From NCBI GenBank assembly GCA_021299695.1, contig JAJTEK010000012.1, positions 1 to 63,387 on the forward strand: a DNA stretch of 63,387 nucleotides. The letters run 5' to 3'. Source of the stretch: Pirellula sp. (lineage in GTDB: Bacteria; Planctomycetota; Planctomycetia; Pirellulales; Pirellulaceae). The notes beneath the pieces were generated by a model that was not told the origin of the DNA, made no database searches, and saw only the letters and a program-made list of their open reading frames with translations. Shown here in pieces: positions 23,924 to 33,660 of the stretch (position 1 is its first letter; each line of letters begins with the position of its first letter). The position numbers and the translations under genes are program-made.

Positions 23924-25165
23924 CTAGGGCCCTGTCGATTGCTGCTTGCGCAGGATTTCATAGAGGTCCAAATCACTGCGTCCGCCGAGAATTGCAAAAA
24001 TCGTCCGGAGCCGTTCCAAGCCGATCTCCCAGAGAGAATCGGCCCGAAGTCGAAAGTACCCAGGCTCTGGCGTCAGGACATCTCGCGCACGTCGCAAATG
24101 CTGATCTTGCGAAGGATCCGATAGATCGTACTGCTGCAGACTCGACTCCAGGAAGTTCGATGCATGAGGGTTGTATGCTAGGAGTGTTGGACCAAGGGGT
24201 GTTTCTTGATACTCGGTCCTGCTAACGATGCGATCGACCTGAAGCTCAACACTCGAGTCGTCCTCTTTGAGCAGTCGAACTTGCCAAGAGCCTTGCTCTT
24301 GTGGAGTGATCGACTCGACACCCAGGCTGTCGATCATCACGAAACTCGGAGAAGCTCTTTGGGCCAGTTCCAGCCTCGCCTTGGCAAGAAATTCAGGCTC
24401 ATCGCTTTGAGCAGGGGGCAGAACCCATACGAGCCTCTCATGGCCAGCGTACTCGAGGCACTCGCCGAGAGTCCGGCAAGCATCCTGCGTCGAGCCTGCG
24501 ATGAGGATCGATTTGGCATCGTACTTTTTCGGGTCGAATTTCCGGTCGCCGGGCAGATGTTCGAGAAACTCTTTCCGAGCTTCGAGTTCACCGATGGCCA
24601 ATCCGCCGGCCGGACCGAGCCCGACTCGAGTGTTTCGATTTCCTCGGCAGTCGATGATGCAATCGGCGCGCGAGACCCACGTACCCCGATGTCGGCCCTC
24701 GACGAGGATTCGGAATTCATCGTTGCAGCGCTCTTGCCAAGGATACTCATCGAAGCGTCCGGCGATAGGTTGACTTGCGACACGAAATCGAGAGATATCG
24801 ATCACAGGGCTCAGGAAGTGGATGTCGTCGAAGAGCAGATCGGTTTTCGCCAAGGGCAGAAGATATTCTTCGGCGTACTGTTTGCCGTTGAAGATCCTGC
24901 CAGGTTCCGGCGGTACGTACGCCGGGTCCTGGGCCTGCAAGGCCGAGAGTCCTAGGCTCGTGGTGATCTTGCCGGCAGGTTCTTCCAAGGGGCGCAGGTT
25001 CCAGTCGAGCATCCGGTGTGCGACGCGTCGGGTCTCGAAGATCGAGACATGGTAACCCAGGAAGCGTGCATAGAGTGCCGCTTCGATCCCCAGTGGTCCT
25101 GCTCCGAGAATGGCGATCGTCGCAGGACTTTCCATCTCGGGATCCCAGGCAAGCGAGTCGATCAT
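23924..25165 (-). CDS. FAD/NAD(P)-binding oxidoreductase
   Basis: A 413-residue flavoprotein-like enzyme. The N-terminal Rossmann motif is AILGAGPLGIEAALYARFLG (about residues 18-37) with an acidic end (FE) to bind the dinucleotide. A second nucleotide segment appears at SILIAGSTQDACRTLGECLEYAG (about residues 220-242), and CIIDCRGN fits the FAD/NAD link of thioredoxin-reductase-like proteins. No redox CxxC pair is seen, so the substrate is open. Bacillithiol-pathway YpdA-like or monooxygenase-like roles are possible but unproved. It begins 42 bases after the stop of the secreted protein gene upstream, probably as the last gene of a rarA operon. Confidence 0.8.
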   Translation of the reverse strand: MIDSLAWDPEMESPATIAILGAGPLGIEAALYARFLGYHVSIFETRRVAHRMLDWNLRPLEEPAGKITTSLGLSALQAQDPAYVPPEPGRIFNGKQYAEEYLLPLAKTDLLFDDIHFLSPVIDISRFRVASQPIAGRFDEYPWQERCNDEFRILVEGRHRGTWVSRADCIIDCRGNRNTRVGLGPAGGLAIGELEARKEFLEHLPGDRKFDPKKYDAKSILIAGSTQDACRTLGECLEYAGHERLVWVLPPAQSDEPEFLAKARLELAQRASPSFVMIDSLGVESITPQEQGSWQVRLLKEDDSSVELQVDRIVSRTEYQETPLGPTLLAYNPHASNFLESSLQQYDLSDPSQDQHLRRARDVLTPEPGYFRLRADSLWEIGLERLRTIFAILGGRSDLDLYEILRKQQSTGP

Positions 25166-25207
25166 AGGCTGAGCATTTCTTGGATCAAAAGGGAGTTGAG
25201 TGAATGT

Positions 25208-26545
25208 TCAAGGAAACGAAATGTTGTTGAATTCATACTCGACGGTCTGAAGAATCACCGAATCGGGTGCCTTATAGACGAATCGGTATTGGCTCAGGTC
25301 CTCCTCGATGTCAAAGAGATAACTCAGCCCGATGTCGTTTTTGGTAAGTCGGGTCGTCGCCCAACCGGCATGTTCGATCTTCTTGCCATCTTTGTCCAAA
25401 AGATAAGCATCCGTGAGGGCGATCCAGCCTTGGAGCACATCGCTCGAGGGCTGATTGGCTAACGATACGCCGATTTGGATCTCTTGCAAATCCCGATTCT
25501 TTCGGGCCGACTCGAGCACAACTTTCATGTCGCCAGTACTGAGGCTTTTACCGCTATTTTCGGTCGGAGAGCTGAATTCGATCGTCGATAGTCGACCAGG
25601 TACGGCGATTTGAAGCTCCCCTTTCCAGGATCCAATCTTCAAGGCCGCTGGGGTCGGTTTGATCACTCGCATCGAGGTGATCATTTGGGAGCCCGAGGGG
25701 ACATACTCGCTGGACTGATCCTTGGGTACCAACAGAAGTTCGCTGTTGTCGGTGCGGACTGCCAAGTTGTCCATGGGAAAACGGACAAAGACAGGATGGA
25801 AACGGGGTTCCCAGTGCAAGGAGAATTCGAGGGTAGCGGTGCTTTGCAATGGGTCCAGAAAGTTCACCGATTTGCTCAGAGAAATCGGTTGCATACGGAG
25901 AATACCGATGTAGATAGGCGCTGGGGGCTCGACGGAGTTTGCCTTGAGCAACTCGGATTGCTCCTCTGGGATTGCGAATTTGGGACCAAACAACAATCCA
26001 GCGCCGTCCCTTGGGATAATCTGCCAGTTGATTTTCTCGAGCACCTCGTCGATGGCTTCCCAGAAGGTCACTCCTTGGATGTCGAAATCAAATTTCTCCT
26101 GAAATGCGTCTTGGCCTCGAAACGGGTCGAGCCCGATGGGATTTCGCGTTTGCTTTTGGATCGTTTCGAGTGCCTCGAAAACGCTCAGAGTGCCTTGAAT
26201 ATTGACCATGGCCGGTTCATGGAAATCGAAGGTGGAATCCTCGATAAACCGGGCACGAATCCGTTCGATGCGCATGGTCCATTCCTCGGATGCTAGGTCG
26301 TCGGTTTGCGGAAGGAACTCGAGCGCATCGGGTCCGATTTCCAGCAGGGCTTTTTCAGCAGCGTCTCGTTGCTGCTCCTTGTCCGCATCGAGTTCTTTGG
26401 AGAGCGATTCGACCCGTTGTTTCAGGGAGATGCTCTCGGGCGGCTCTTGGATCGGGGCCGATAAAACAAAACTCGTTAGGCATGCAAGGCAACCCCAGAA
26501 GAGGGACTTGGATCGATCGTTCGATCGGTGGCAGCGAGAATTCAT
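25208..26545 (-). CDS. Secreted protein of unknown function
   Basis: A 445-residue protein with a signal peptide (to about residue 30, ending VLSAP), a charged helical stretch (about 38-75) and then mixed alpha/beta sequence. The segment around residues 105-180 (FEALETIQKQTRNPIGLD, then VTFWEAIDEVLEKINW) resembles the secretin-N or STN-like repeats often seen in secreted planctomycete proteins. No enzyme motif is seen. Its start overlaps the rarA stop as ATGA, so translation is coupled to rarA, an odd link between a repair ATPase and an exported protein. Confidence 0.8.
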   Translation of the reverse strand: MNSRCHRSNDRSKSLFWGCLACLTSFVLSAPIQEPPESISLKQRVESLSKELDADKEQQRDAAEKALLEIGPDALEFLPQTDDLASEEWTMRIERIRARFIEDSTFDFHEPAMVNIQGTLSVFEALETIQKQTRNPIGLDPFRGQDAFQEKFDFDIQGVTFWEAIDEVLEKINWQIIPRDGAGLLFGPKFAIPEEQSELLKANSVEPPAPIYIGILRMQPISLSKSVNFLDPLQSTATLEFSLHWEPRFHPVFVRFPMDNLAVRTDNSELLLVPKDQSSEYVPSGSQMITSMRVIKPTPAALKIGSWKGELQIAVPGRLSTIEFSSPTENSGKSLSTGDMKVVLESARKNRDLQEIQIGVSLANQPSSDVLQGWIALTDAYLLDKDGKKIEHAGWATTRLTKNDIGLSYLFDIEEDLSQYRFVYKAPDSVILQTVEYEFNNISFP

Positions 26546-27891
26546 CGGTTGCTCTCCATCGTAGAACCGGGAAGTTCGGGGGGTGGTTTGAGTTTGTTGC
26601 GAATGGCATGGTAGCGGAGCGCCAGTTCACTCTCCGCGCCGCGCTCTATCGGATAGTAGAATTGGCGATCGACCCCCAAGTAGTCTTGGGAGGCAATTCC
26701 GTCGGGCGCATCGTGGGAGTACTGATAACCGACGCCATGGCCTAGTTGTTTGGAGCCCGCATAGTGGCCATCGCGAAGGTGGATGGGTACAGGGATCAAA
26801 GTCCCTTCTTGGACTTCACGGCGCGCGGCCATGATGGCCGTCGTAGCGGAATTGCTTTTCGGTGCTAACGCCAAGTAGATCACGGTCTGAGACAGGTTCA
26901 GTTGGCATTCGGGCAGACCGACAAATTCGCAGGCTTGCATCGTTGCGACCGCAAGGCTCAGCGCACGCGGGTCCGCATTGCCGATGTCTTCGCTGGCAAA
27001 GATAACCAGTCTTCGTGTCAGAAACCGGATCTCCTCGCCACTTTCGATGGCGCGTGCAAGCCAGTACAAGGCCGCATCGGCATCGGATCCTCGAAGGCTC
27101 TTGATCAACGCGCTTGCCATGTCATAGTGTTGGTCACCGGCAGGATCGAATTGGAGTATTTTCTTCTGCATGCTCTCTTGCATCAGCTCGACGGTCAGTT
27201 CGATCGGGTGTCGATTCGAGGACAGGACCGAAATCTCCAAAGCGTTCAAAGCTCGCCGAGCATCCCCCTCTGCAATCCGAGCACAGTACTCAAGGGCTCG
27301 CTCGTCGACCCGGATCGCATATCGCCCAAACCCTACTTGCGGGTCCTCGATGGCGCGTCGAAGCAGTCCGACCAATTCCGCTTCCGACAGTGGATGAAGT
27401 TCGAAGACTTGGGAGCGACTGAGCAATGCACCATTGACGGCAAAAAAGGGATTGCTCGTCGTCGCGCCGACCAGAGCGATCGTTCCGGATTCGACGTCGG
27501 GCAACAAGGCGTCCTGTTGGGAACGGTTGAAGCGGTGGATTTCGTCGATAAAGAGGATCGGCCGAGAGCCCGTGACTCTCAATTCGCTTCGAGCCCAATC
27601 GAGCGCTTCGCGCAGCTCCTTGATCCCACTTGTGACGGCATTGATCTGCCGGAAAGCAGCTTGGGTCTCTGCGGCGATGAGTCTTGCCAGGGTTGTCTTG
27701 CCGGTCCCTGGGGGGCCGTAGAACAGCAACGACTGGACACGGCGAGCCTCGACCAGTCGCCTCAGAAGCTTTCCGGGAGAGAGAATATGGGATTGTCCGA
27801 CCATCTGATCGAGGGTCGCTGGCCGCATTCGGGCGGCCAAAGGCTGAGCGCTTTGGCGGTTGGCTTCCTCGGCTTTTGAAAATAAATCCAT
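26542..27891 (-). CDS. rarA: Replication-associated recombination protein RarA (MgsA) AAA+ ATPase
   Basis: A clamp-loader-like AAA+ ATPase acting at stalled replication forks. Seen: Walker A in LLFYGPPGTGKTTLAR (about residues 45-60), Walker B in PILFIDEIHRFNR, sensor 1 in LVGATTSNP, and the C-terminal MgsA tetramer domain with SGEEIRFLTRRLVIFASEDIG and HYAGSKQLGHG. I favour the ATG at 27891 (MDLFSKAEEAN); an ATG at 27912 would add seven residues. It is divergent from lysS across about 120 bases. Length (449 aa) is normal for the family. Confidence 0.96.
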   Translation of the reverse strand: MDLFSKAEEANRQSAQPLAARMRPATLDQMVGQSHILSPGKLLRRLVEARRVQSLLFYGPPGTGKTTLARLIAAETQAAFRQINAVTSGIKELREALDWARSELRVTGSRPILFIDEIHRFNRSQQDALLPDVESGTIALVGATTSNPFFAVNGALLSRSQVFELHPLSEAELVGLLRRAIEDPQVGFGRYAIRVDERALEYCARIAEGDARRALNALEISVLSSNRHPIELTVELMQESMQKKILQFDPAGDQHYDMASALIKSLRGSDADAALYWLARAIESGEEIRFLTRRLVIFASEDIGNADPRALSLAVATMQACEFVGLPECQLNLSQTVIYLALAPKSNSATTAIMAARREVQEGTLIPVPIHLRDGHYAGSKQLGHGVGYQYSHDAPDGIASQDYLGVDRQFYYPIERGAESELALRYHAIRNKLKPPPELPGSTMESNR

Positions 27892-28009
27892 TGTTTCTTG
27901 GCCGCTTGGCATAGGGTTGCTCAGTGGGGGGGCGAATGAGCTTGGTTTTCCCGAGTTATTCCCTACAATCTCGGGCTTTCGGTTTTCCTACTCCTACGGA
28001 TTTTAGACA

Positions 28010-29596
28010 ATGTCTGACCCGAAGTCCGATTCTGGCTCGCAAAATTCTCATGAACTTGGGGTGCACCAAGCTGCTCGGCTCGAAAAGCTCAAGAAGATCG
28101 AGGCGATGGGAATCGACCCTTGGGGCCATCGTTTTGACCAACGACTCTTTATCGACGCAGTCCGAGCCAAAGCTCCGGAAGTGCACTTTGAGAAACAAGA
28201 CGGCTCGATCGTCGAGTTGCCTGACTTCGAGGCTTCTACACCGGTCGATTACAGAGCCTGGAAGACCCAGCAGGGGGAAGGCCAAGAGGTCGGTCCCCAG
28301 GTCCGTATCGCAGGCCGAATTCTCCTGATGCGAACGGCCGGCAAATTGGTTTTCTTGAATATCCGAGATCTGACCGGCGACATCCAAGTGATGATCCCCA
28401 AGGGGCACCTACCCGACGAGGATTTCGAGCTCACGAAGCTTCTGGATTTCGGAGATTTGATCGGCGTCGACGGACGACTAGGACGGACCAACACCGGTGA
28501 ATTGACCGTCTTCGCATCGAAGTTGCACTACATGACCAAGACGCTCGAACCACCACCGGAGAAGCATGCTGGCTTGCAAGATCCGGAGTTGCGACAGCGA
28601 ATGCGCTATGTCGATCTGACTTACAACCCAGAGTCGCTCCATACGTTTTTAAATCGAACGAAAATCATTCAATCGATCCGCAAAACCCTGTCCAAGCATG
28701 AGTTTGTCGAGGTCGAGGGGCCAACCCTTCACACCATCGCCGGCGGCGCGGCCGCCAAACCTTTCCAAACCCACCACAATGCTTTGGACATGAAGCTGGT
28801 CCTGCGAATTGCGCTGGAACTGCACTTGAAGCGTCTCATGGTCGGCGGGATCGAGCGCGTGTACGAAATCGGCCGAGTCTACCGCAACGAAGGGATCAGC
28901 CCAAAGCACAATCCTGAATTCACCATGATCGAATTGTATTGGGCTTATGCCGATTACAAAGTCATGATGGACCTGACCCAACAAATCATCGTCGAAGCGA
29001 TCGAGGCGACGGGCCAAGGCTACCAGTTGATGTGGGGCGATCTTGCGATCGATTTCACCCCCCCATTCGCCAGAAAAACGTACTCGGAACTCTTCGAAGA
29101 GCACACCGGACTGAAGATTGACGATGCCGAAGGGATCGCCACACTGGCCAAAAAGATCGGACTGGATCCTCAAGGCAAACACCCCGACGTCGTCGTCAGC
29201 GAGGTCTTCGAGGAGAAAGTCGAAGACTCCTTGGTAGGCCCTATTTTTGTTACCGACTACCCAGCGAGCCTATGCCCACTGACCAAGCGAAGCGCCACGA
29301 ACCCCAACATCGCCGAACGCTTCGAGCTTTTCATCCACGGCATGGAACTCGCAAATGCATACACAGAACTCAACGATCCAATCCTGCAAGAATCCCTCTT
29401 CAAAACCCAGCTAGAGGGGATGTCCGAGGAAGACTCGATGGCCAAGATGGATAGCGATTTCATCCGAGCCTTGAGATACGGGATGCCCCCCGCAGGAGGA
29501 TTGGGGATCGGAATCGATCGATTGGTGATGCTTTTGACGAACTCTCGAAGCATCCGCGATGTGATTCTCTTCCCGCTGTTGCGGCATGAATCCTAA
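28010..29596 (+). CDS. lysS: Lysyl-tRNA synthetase, class II
   Basis: A 528-residue enzyme that charges tRNA-Lys. After a short leader, an OB-fold anticodon domain (about residues 60-180, with AGRILLMRTAGKLVF) leads to the class II core: motif 2 in YEIGRVYRNEGIS followed by HNPEFTMIELYWAY, and motif 3 in GLGIGIDRLVMLLTN near the end. The length is normal. It is followed 39 bases on by ychF, so it may be the first gene of a lysS-ychF-ygfZ transcript. Confidence 0.97.
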   Translation: MSDPKSDSGSQNSHELGVHQAARLEKLKKIEAMGIDPWGHRFDQRLFIDAVRAKAPEVHFEKQDGSIVELPDFEASTPVDYRAWKTQQGEGQEVGPQVRIAGRILLMRTAGKLVFLNIRDLTGDIQVMIPKGHLPDEDFELTKLLDFGDLIGVDGRLGRTNTGELTVFASKLHYMTKTLEPPPEKHAGLQDPELRQRMRYVDLTYNPESLHTFLNRTKIIQSIRKTLSKHEFVEVEGPTLHTIAGGAAAKPFQTHHNALDMKLVLRIALELHLKRLMVGGIERVYEIGRVYRNEGISPKHNPEFTMIELYWAYADYKVMMDLTQQIIVEAIEATGQGYQLMWGDLAIDFTPPFARKTYSELFEEHTGLKIDDAEGIATLAKKIGLDPQGKHPDVVVSEVFEEKVEDSLVGPIFVTDYPASLCPLTKRSATNPNIAERFELFIHGMELANAYTELNDPILQESLFKTQLEGMSEEDSMAKMDSDFIRALRYGMPPAGGLGIGIDRLVMLLTNSRSIRDVILFPLLRHES

Positions 29597-29635
29597 GGCG
29601 AACGAAATAGCAATTGGTAATAGAAAGACAAGTCG

Positions 29636-30727
29636 ATGGAAGCTGGAATTGTAGGTTTGCCCAATGTCGGTAAAAGCACTCTGTTCAATGCATTGACCGG
29701 ATCGCAAGGAGCCCAAGCTGCGAATTATCCGTTCTGCACCATCGAGCCCAACGAAGGGATCGTCAGTATCCCCGACAGCAGGCTCAAACGAATCGAGCAT
29801 TTCATCAAAACCCAAAAGATCATCCCCGCAATGTTCAAATTGGTCGACATCGCCGGGATCGTCAAAGGTGCAAGCGAGGGAGAAGGGCTAGGAAATAAAT
29901 TCCTAAGCCACATCCGAGAGGTCGACGCGATCTTACAGGTCGTACGCTGCTTTGAAGATCCGGATGTGACCCACGTAGCAGGCAAAATCGATCCGGTTTC
30001 CGATATGGAAACGATCGAAATGGAACTGCTCTTTTCCGATATCCAAAGCGTCGAGACCGCGATTCCGAAAGCCGAACGCGCCGCGAGAACCGGCGACAAA
30101 GAAGCCAAATTCCGAGTTGGCGTTATGCAAAAGTGCTTAGAGCACCTCAACTCCGAACAACCATTGCGATCCCTCAAACTCGATGAAGCAGAGTCCAAGG
30201 CCATACGCAGCTTCGGACTCATGACAGCCAAGCCTATCCTCTACATCGCCAACGTCGACGAAACCGATCTGCACGGCCAAGGACCCATGGTGCAAAGCGT
30301 CCGTCAACTCGCAGAGAAAAAAGGTGCACTGGTCGTTCCTGTATGCGCCAAACTCGAGTCGGAAATCGCGGAACTCGAAGACCCCGATCGGAGCGAAATG
30401 CTCGCTGCGGTCGGACTCGATGAACCCGCGCTGCAATCAGTAGCAAGGCAAACTTACAAGACCCTCGGATTGCAAAGCTACTTCACGGCCGGGGAAAAAG
30501 AAATCCGAGCCTGGACCATTCCCATCGGTGCAACCGCACCCCAAGCCGCCGGAGTTATCCACACCGACTTCGAACGAGGCTTCATCCGCTGCGAATGCTA
30601 TGCCCTTGAGGACTTAGAAAAGTTCTGCAACGAAAAGGAAATCCGAGCCAACGGCAAGATGCGTACCGAAGGCAAGAGCTATATCATGCAAGACGGCGAT
30701 ATCTGCCACTTCCTGTTCAACGTCTGA
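29636..30727 (+). CDS. ychF: Redox-regulated ATPase YchF (Obg family)
   Basis: A 363-residue Obg-family P-loop protein that binds ATP and ribosomes. G1 is GLPNVGKST (residues 7-15), G3 is [16 protein letters not shown], and the G4 position reads NVDETD, the YchF variant that favours ATP over GTP. A coiled-coil insert follows and the C-terminal 80 residues are a TGS domain ([18 protein letters not shown]). It precedes ygfZ by six bases. Confidence 0.97.
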   Translation: MEAGIVGLPNVGKSTLFNALTGSQGAQAANYPFCTIEPNEGIVSIPDSRLKRIEHFIKTQKIIPAMFKLVDIAGIVKGASEGEGLGNKFLSHIREVDAILQVVRCFEDPDVTHVAGKIDPVSDMETIEMELLFSDIQSVETAIPKAERAARTGDKEAKFRVGVMQKCLEHLNSEQPLRSLKLDEAESKAIRSFGLMTAKPILYIANVDETDLHGQGPMVQSVRQLAEKKGALVVPVCAKLESEIAELEDPDRSEMLAAVGLDEPALQSVARQTYKTLGLQSYFTAGEKEIRAWTIPIGATAPQAAGVIHTDFERGFIRCECYALEDLEKFCNEKEIRANGKMRTEGKSYIMQDGDICHFLFNV

Positions 30728-30733
30728 AAATCC

Positions 30734-31702
30734 ATGAGCCTACCTGAAGGATTTGCCATCGGTCCACTGACCGTCCTCGAGTTGACAGGAGCGGATCGCA
30801 ACAAGATCCTCAACAACCTCTGCACGCAAGACCTGCGCTCGTTGCAAAGCGGACAAAGCAAAGAGTCGTTCATGCTCGATGTCAAAGGGCGGACAATCTC
30901 CCATGGCTCGGTCGCTTGCCTCGATTCGCGTACGCTCTGGATCTCTGCTCCAGGGCAAGCCCATCGACTGGTCCCACATATCGATCGGTACATCATCCGA
31001 GAGGATGCGATCGTCCGTGATGCCTCCGATGAATTTCTTGCCTACCTGCTAAAACCTCAATCCCCCTGGATGCAAACTCACCTCGCAGAGCTGCTGGCAA
31101 CCAAACAATGCTCAGAAATATTTGGCAAGCAAGCCATCAGCATTCAGGTCCCATGGTTAGGGCCCGGTACGATCCTGGTCCTGGCAGCACCAGAAACCCA
31201 GTGTCCGGAGATCTCCCAATTGTCCGGCGTTTGTCATCCCAGCCAAACCCCTAGCCTCCAAACGCATGATGGCTCGGCCTGGGAGACGCTTCGAATCAAA
31301 AACTTTTGGCCCTGGTATGGCGTCGATATCGATGAACGGAATCTGCCCCAGGAAATCGGTATCGATGCGCGAGCCATTTCGTTCAACAAGGGTTGCTATC
31401 TAGGACAGGAAACCGTCGCACGGCTCGATGCCTTAGGACAAGTTCAAAAAAAACTAGCACTGGTCGAACTGCAAACCGACTCGGCCTGGCAGTTTCAAGG
31501 GCCCACCGAATGGATGCTCAACGGAAAATCTATCGGGACCTTAACCTCAGCTAGCCCATCTAATGACAAAACAGAAAGCAACAAAAGGCTATGGGTCGGG
31601 CTTGCCATGCTCCGAAGAGGGCACATGGAACCAGGAAGCCAGTTTGCCACCGATGACGGGGTCTTTGTAAATGTCCTTAATTTACTCCCTCAACAGCAAT
31701 AA
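30734..31702 (+). CDS. ygfZ: Folate-binding YgfZ/GcvT-like protein
   Basis: A 322-residue member of the YgfZ branch of the aminomethyltransferase fold, which uses folate and supports iron-sulfur protein repair. The signature KGCYLGQETVAR (with the conserved Cys) is at about residues 223-234, and the N-terminus (GADRNKILNNLCTQD) also fits. It is close behind ychF and probably co-transcribed. Confidence 0.92.
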   Translation: MSLPEGFAIGPLTVLELTGADRNKILNNLCTQDLRSLQSGQSKESFMLDVKGRTISHGSVACLDSRTLWISAPGQAHRLVPHIDRYIIREDAIVRDASDEFLAYLLKPQSPWMQTHLAELLATKQCSEIFGKQAISIQVPWLGPGTILVLAAPETQCPEISQLSGVCHPSQTPSLQTHDGSAWETLRIKNFWPWYGVDIDERNLPQEIGIDARAISFNKGCYLGQETVARLDALGQVQKKLALVELQTDSAWQFQGPTEWMLNGKSIGTLTSASPSNDKTESNKRLWVGLAMLRRGHMEPGSQFATDDGVFVNVLNLLPQQQ

Positions 31703-31944
31703 ACTGGTTTCCGGGAAACGAGCTCTTTGCTCTTGACCAGGAGATCCAGTCGAATCGAGCGCAAGTGGAACAAGATAAGACCGTCCCAGAGTCATCCGAA
31801 TGATGCTTCGATGGAATGAGGATTCCTCGGGAGAGCCCAAGGAATGATTGACAGCGTACCACCGCTGGTGTAAATTACTCACCCCGGATAACAGGCTTTA
31901 CACAGTTCTCACTTTCGTTCCCCACGATTCGGTGGTTGGACCCT

Positions 31945-33648
31945 ATGCCTGACGTCGTTTGTCGTTGCGGTACCTATGTTCGCGCGTATGTTGAGTCCGG
32001 GACAAAGATCAATTGCCCGCAGTGCGGTGTTGTTCTTACCATGGGTCCGAGTCCGAACTCTCCGAGTTCTGATATTCCAGGCTCTTATGGCGAGGATTCC
32101 GACACCCCAAAACCCATCGAGTATCAAGCTAGCCGCAAACCTGACAAAAGAACCGGAACCCTAAGGAAGCTCGTTCTTCCACTTCTGTCTCTGATCATTT
32201 TGGCGACCGTTGGAGCGATTTCGATTTTCGCTCCAGGACAAATAAGTCTTAGCGATTGGGCCAAACGGCAGTTAATGGCCCAAGATCCAAAAGTTCCAAA
32301 ACTCCCCCCCCAGCAGGACCAAGAATTACTCCCTCCCGAGCCTCAAACAACCCAATCCTCTTCGTTGTGGTCCTCATCTGGAAACTGGCAAACCAATTTA
32401 TCAAAGGCTCCCGCGGACTCTAATATCGAAGTCCTTTCCCAAGAGATTTCCCACCTCGGAGCCTTGATGAACCCATCGGCCTTCTGGGATCGGATCGATC
32501 ATTCAAATGAACCCAAACCATCGACAGAGACCAAGCGACTCATCGAATATCTCAAATCCCAGCCGATCGACTCACTCTCCTCAATAACCAATACATCCAG
32601 TAGTGACTGGAGCGTTCTTGGAACCTTTCAGTCCGACCATAAACTAGGGGTCCTCGTAAGATATTTCTACGAGCCTCTTTCTATCGACACCGGCGACGCC
32701 GGCGAATGGGCCTTGGCATGCCGCAAAATGCTAAGCCAAGAGGAGATAAACAACGCGACCCAAGAAATCGCTCGATCGAACACCGAGATTTCGACTCTCA
32801 ACCCCACGGATAGTCCTGCAGCAGACCTGCAGACCACCCCCAAACACCTACTTATTACACCTCGCTTCGGTTACCTAGTCCTCCTGTTCCAGGATAGAAA
32901 CGACCAAATCATCTGCACCGACTTGGTCGGTATCCCAGGCGATGTCCCTCTGAGCCAAACGGCAGGAGCAACCTCTAAGGAAAGTCCAGAGGAAGAAACC
33001 GACGATGTGCCCGTCGATTCAATCGATGTGTTTGGCCAATACCAATCCTTCGCCAAGCGTTATCTGGCCGGCACGATTTTTTTCAGAACACGCGAAGATC
33101 AAACTTATACAATCGCCGAGATTCGTAGGTTCATCGGGTCGATCTCCAACCCCCGAGCAAAGCGACTCGCGGAAATCGCTGAAGCTGCGACCATCGACCC
33201 AAGCCAACTAAATAACCGTCTGGCACGATTCCGAAAAGAGTTCCCGAATGATCTCGGCGCCGATTCTCTCCTGATCTCGCTATGGTTTACAGTCGACAAA
33301 GGAAAGCGATCGAGCGTCTCTTACGAGGAGGCTGGAAAAGTCTACGTGGAATCAGCACACCGACTCTACATGAAGACCTCCGATCCGCTGATGCTCGAAG
33401 TCAAGTCCCGGATCTACCGATTCCATGGCCGAATGAACGATGCAGATAAATCTCTGCTGGATGCGGAAAAGGAAAACCATCAATCCATCTACCTGCTACA
33501 GCGCAGAATCCGAGAAGCGATCGATGCAGGCAACAAGCAAGGTGTCATCGATTATCTCACTAAGCTTAATAACTTAGCCCTGGGTCAATCGACAAAAATA
33601 GTCAACCCGACAATCCAAGCCAAATGGAAACAACTGCTGGGCAACTGA
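31945..33648 (+). CDS. Zinc-ribbon membrane protein of unknown function
   Basis: A 567-residue protein. The N-terminal 30 residues form a zinc ribbon (Cys6-x-Cys8 and Cys24-Pro-Gln-Cys27), then a Ser/Pro-rich linker, one membrane helix near residues 74-95, a Pro/Gln-rich linker, and a large domain whose last 130 residues look like TPR-type helices. This plan, ribbon plus helix plus extracytoplasmic domain, is common in planctomycetes and not functionally defined. I start at the ATG at 31945; a TTG nine bases earlier is the alternative. Confidence 0.8.
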   Translation: MPDVVCRCGTYVRAYVESGTKINCPQCGVVLTMGPSPNSPSSDIPGSYGEDSDTPKPIEYQASRKPDKRTGTLRKLVLPLLSLIILATVGAISIFAPGQISLSDWAKRQLMAQDPKVPKLPPQQDQELLPPEPQTTQSSSLWSSSGNWQTNLSKAPADSNIEVLSQEISHLGALMNPSAFWDRIDHSNEPKPSTETKRLIEYLKSQPIDSLSSITNTSSSDWSVLGTFQSDHKLGVLVRYFYEPLSIDTGDAGEWALACRKMLSQEEINNATQEIARSNTEISTLNPTDSPAADLQTTPKHLLITPRFGYLVLLFQDRNDQIICTDLVGIPGDVPLSQTAGATSKESPEEETDDVPVDSIDVFGQYQSFAKRYLAGTIFFRTREDQTYTIAEIRRFIGSISNPRAKRLAEIAEAATIDPSQLNNRLARFRKEFPNDLGADSLLISLWFTVDKGKRSSVSYEEAGKVYVESAHRLYMKTSDPLMLEVKSRIYRFHGRMNDADKSLLDAEKENHQSIYLLQRRIREAIDAGNKQGVIDYLTKLNNLALGQSTKIVNPTIQAKWKQLLGN

Positions 33649-33660
33649 AGCCCAGTTCGT

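Noticed and set aside
26902-27879. 325-codon open frame antisense to rarA
   Set aside because: Antisense shadow of rarA, which is certain from its motifs.
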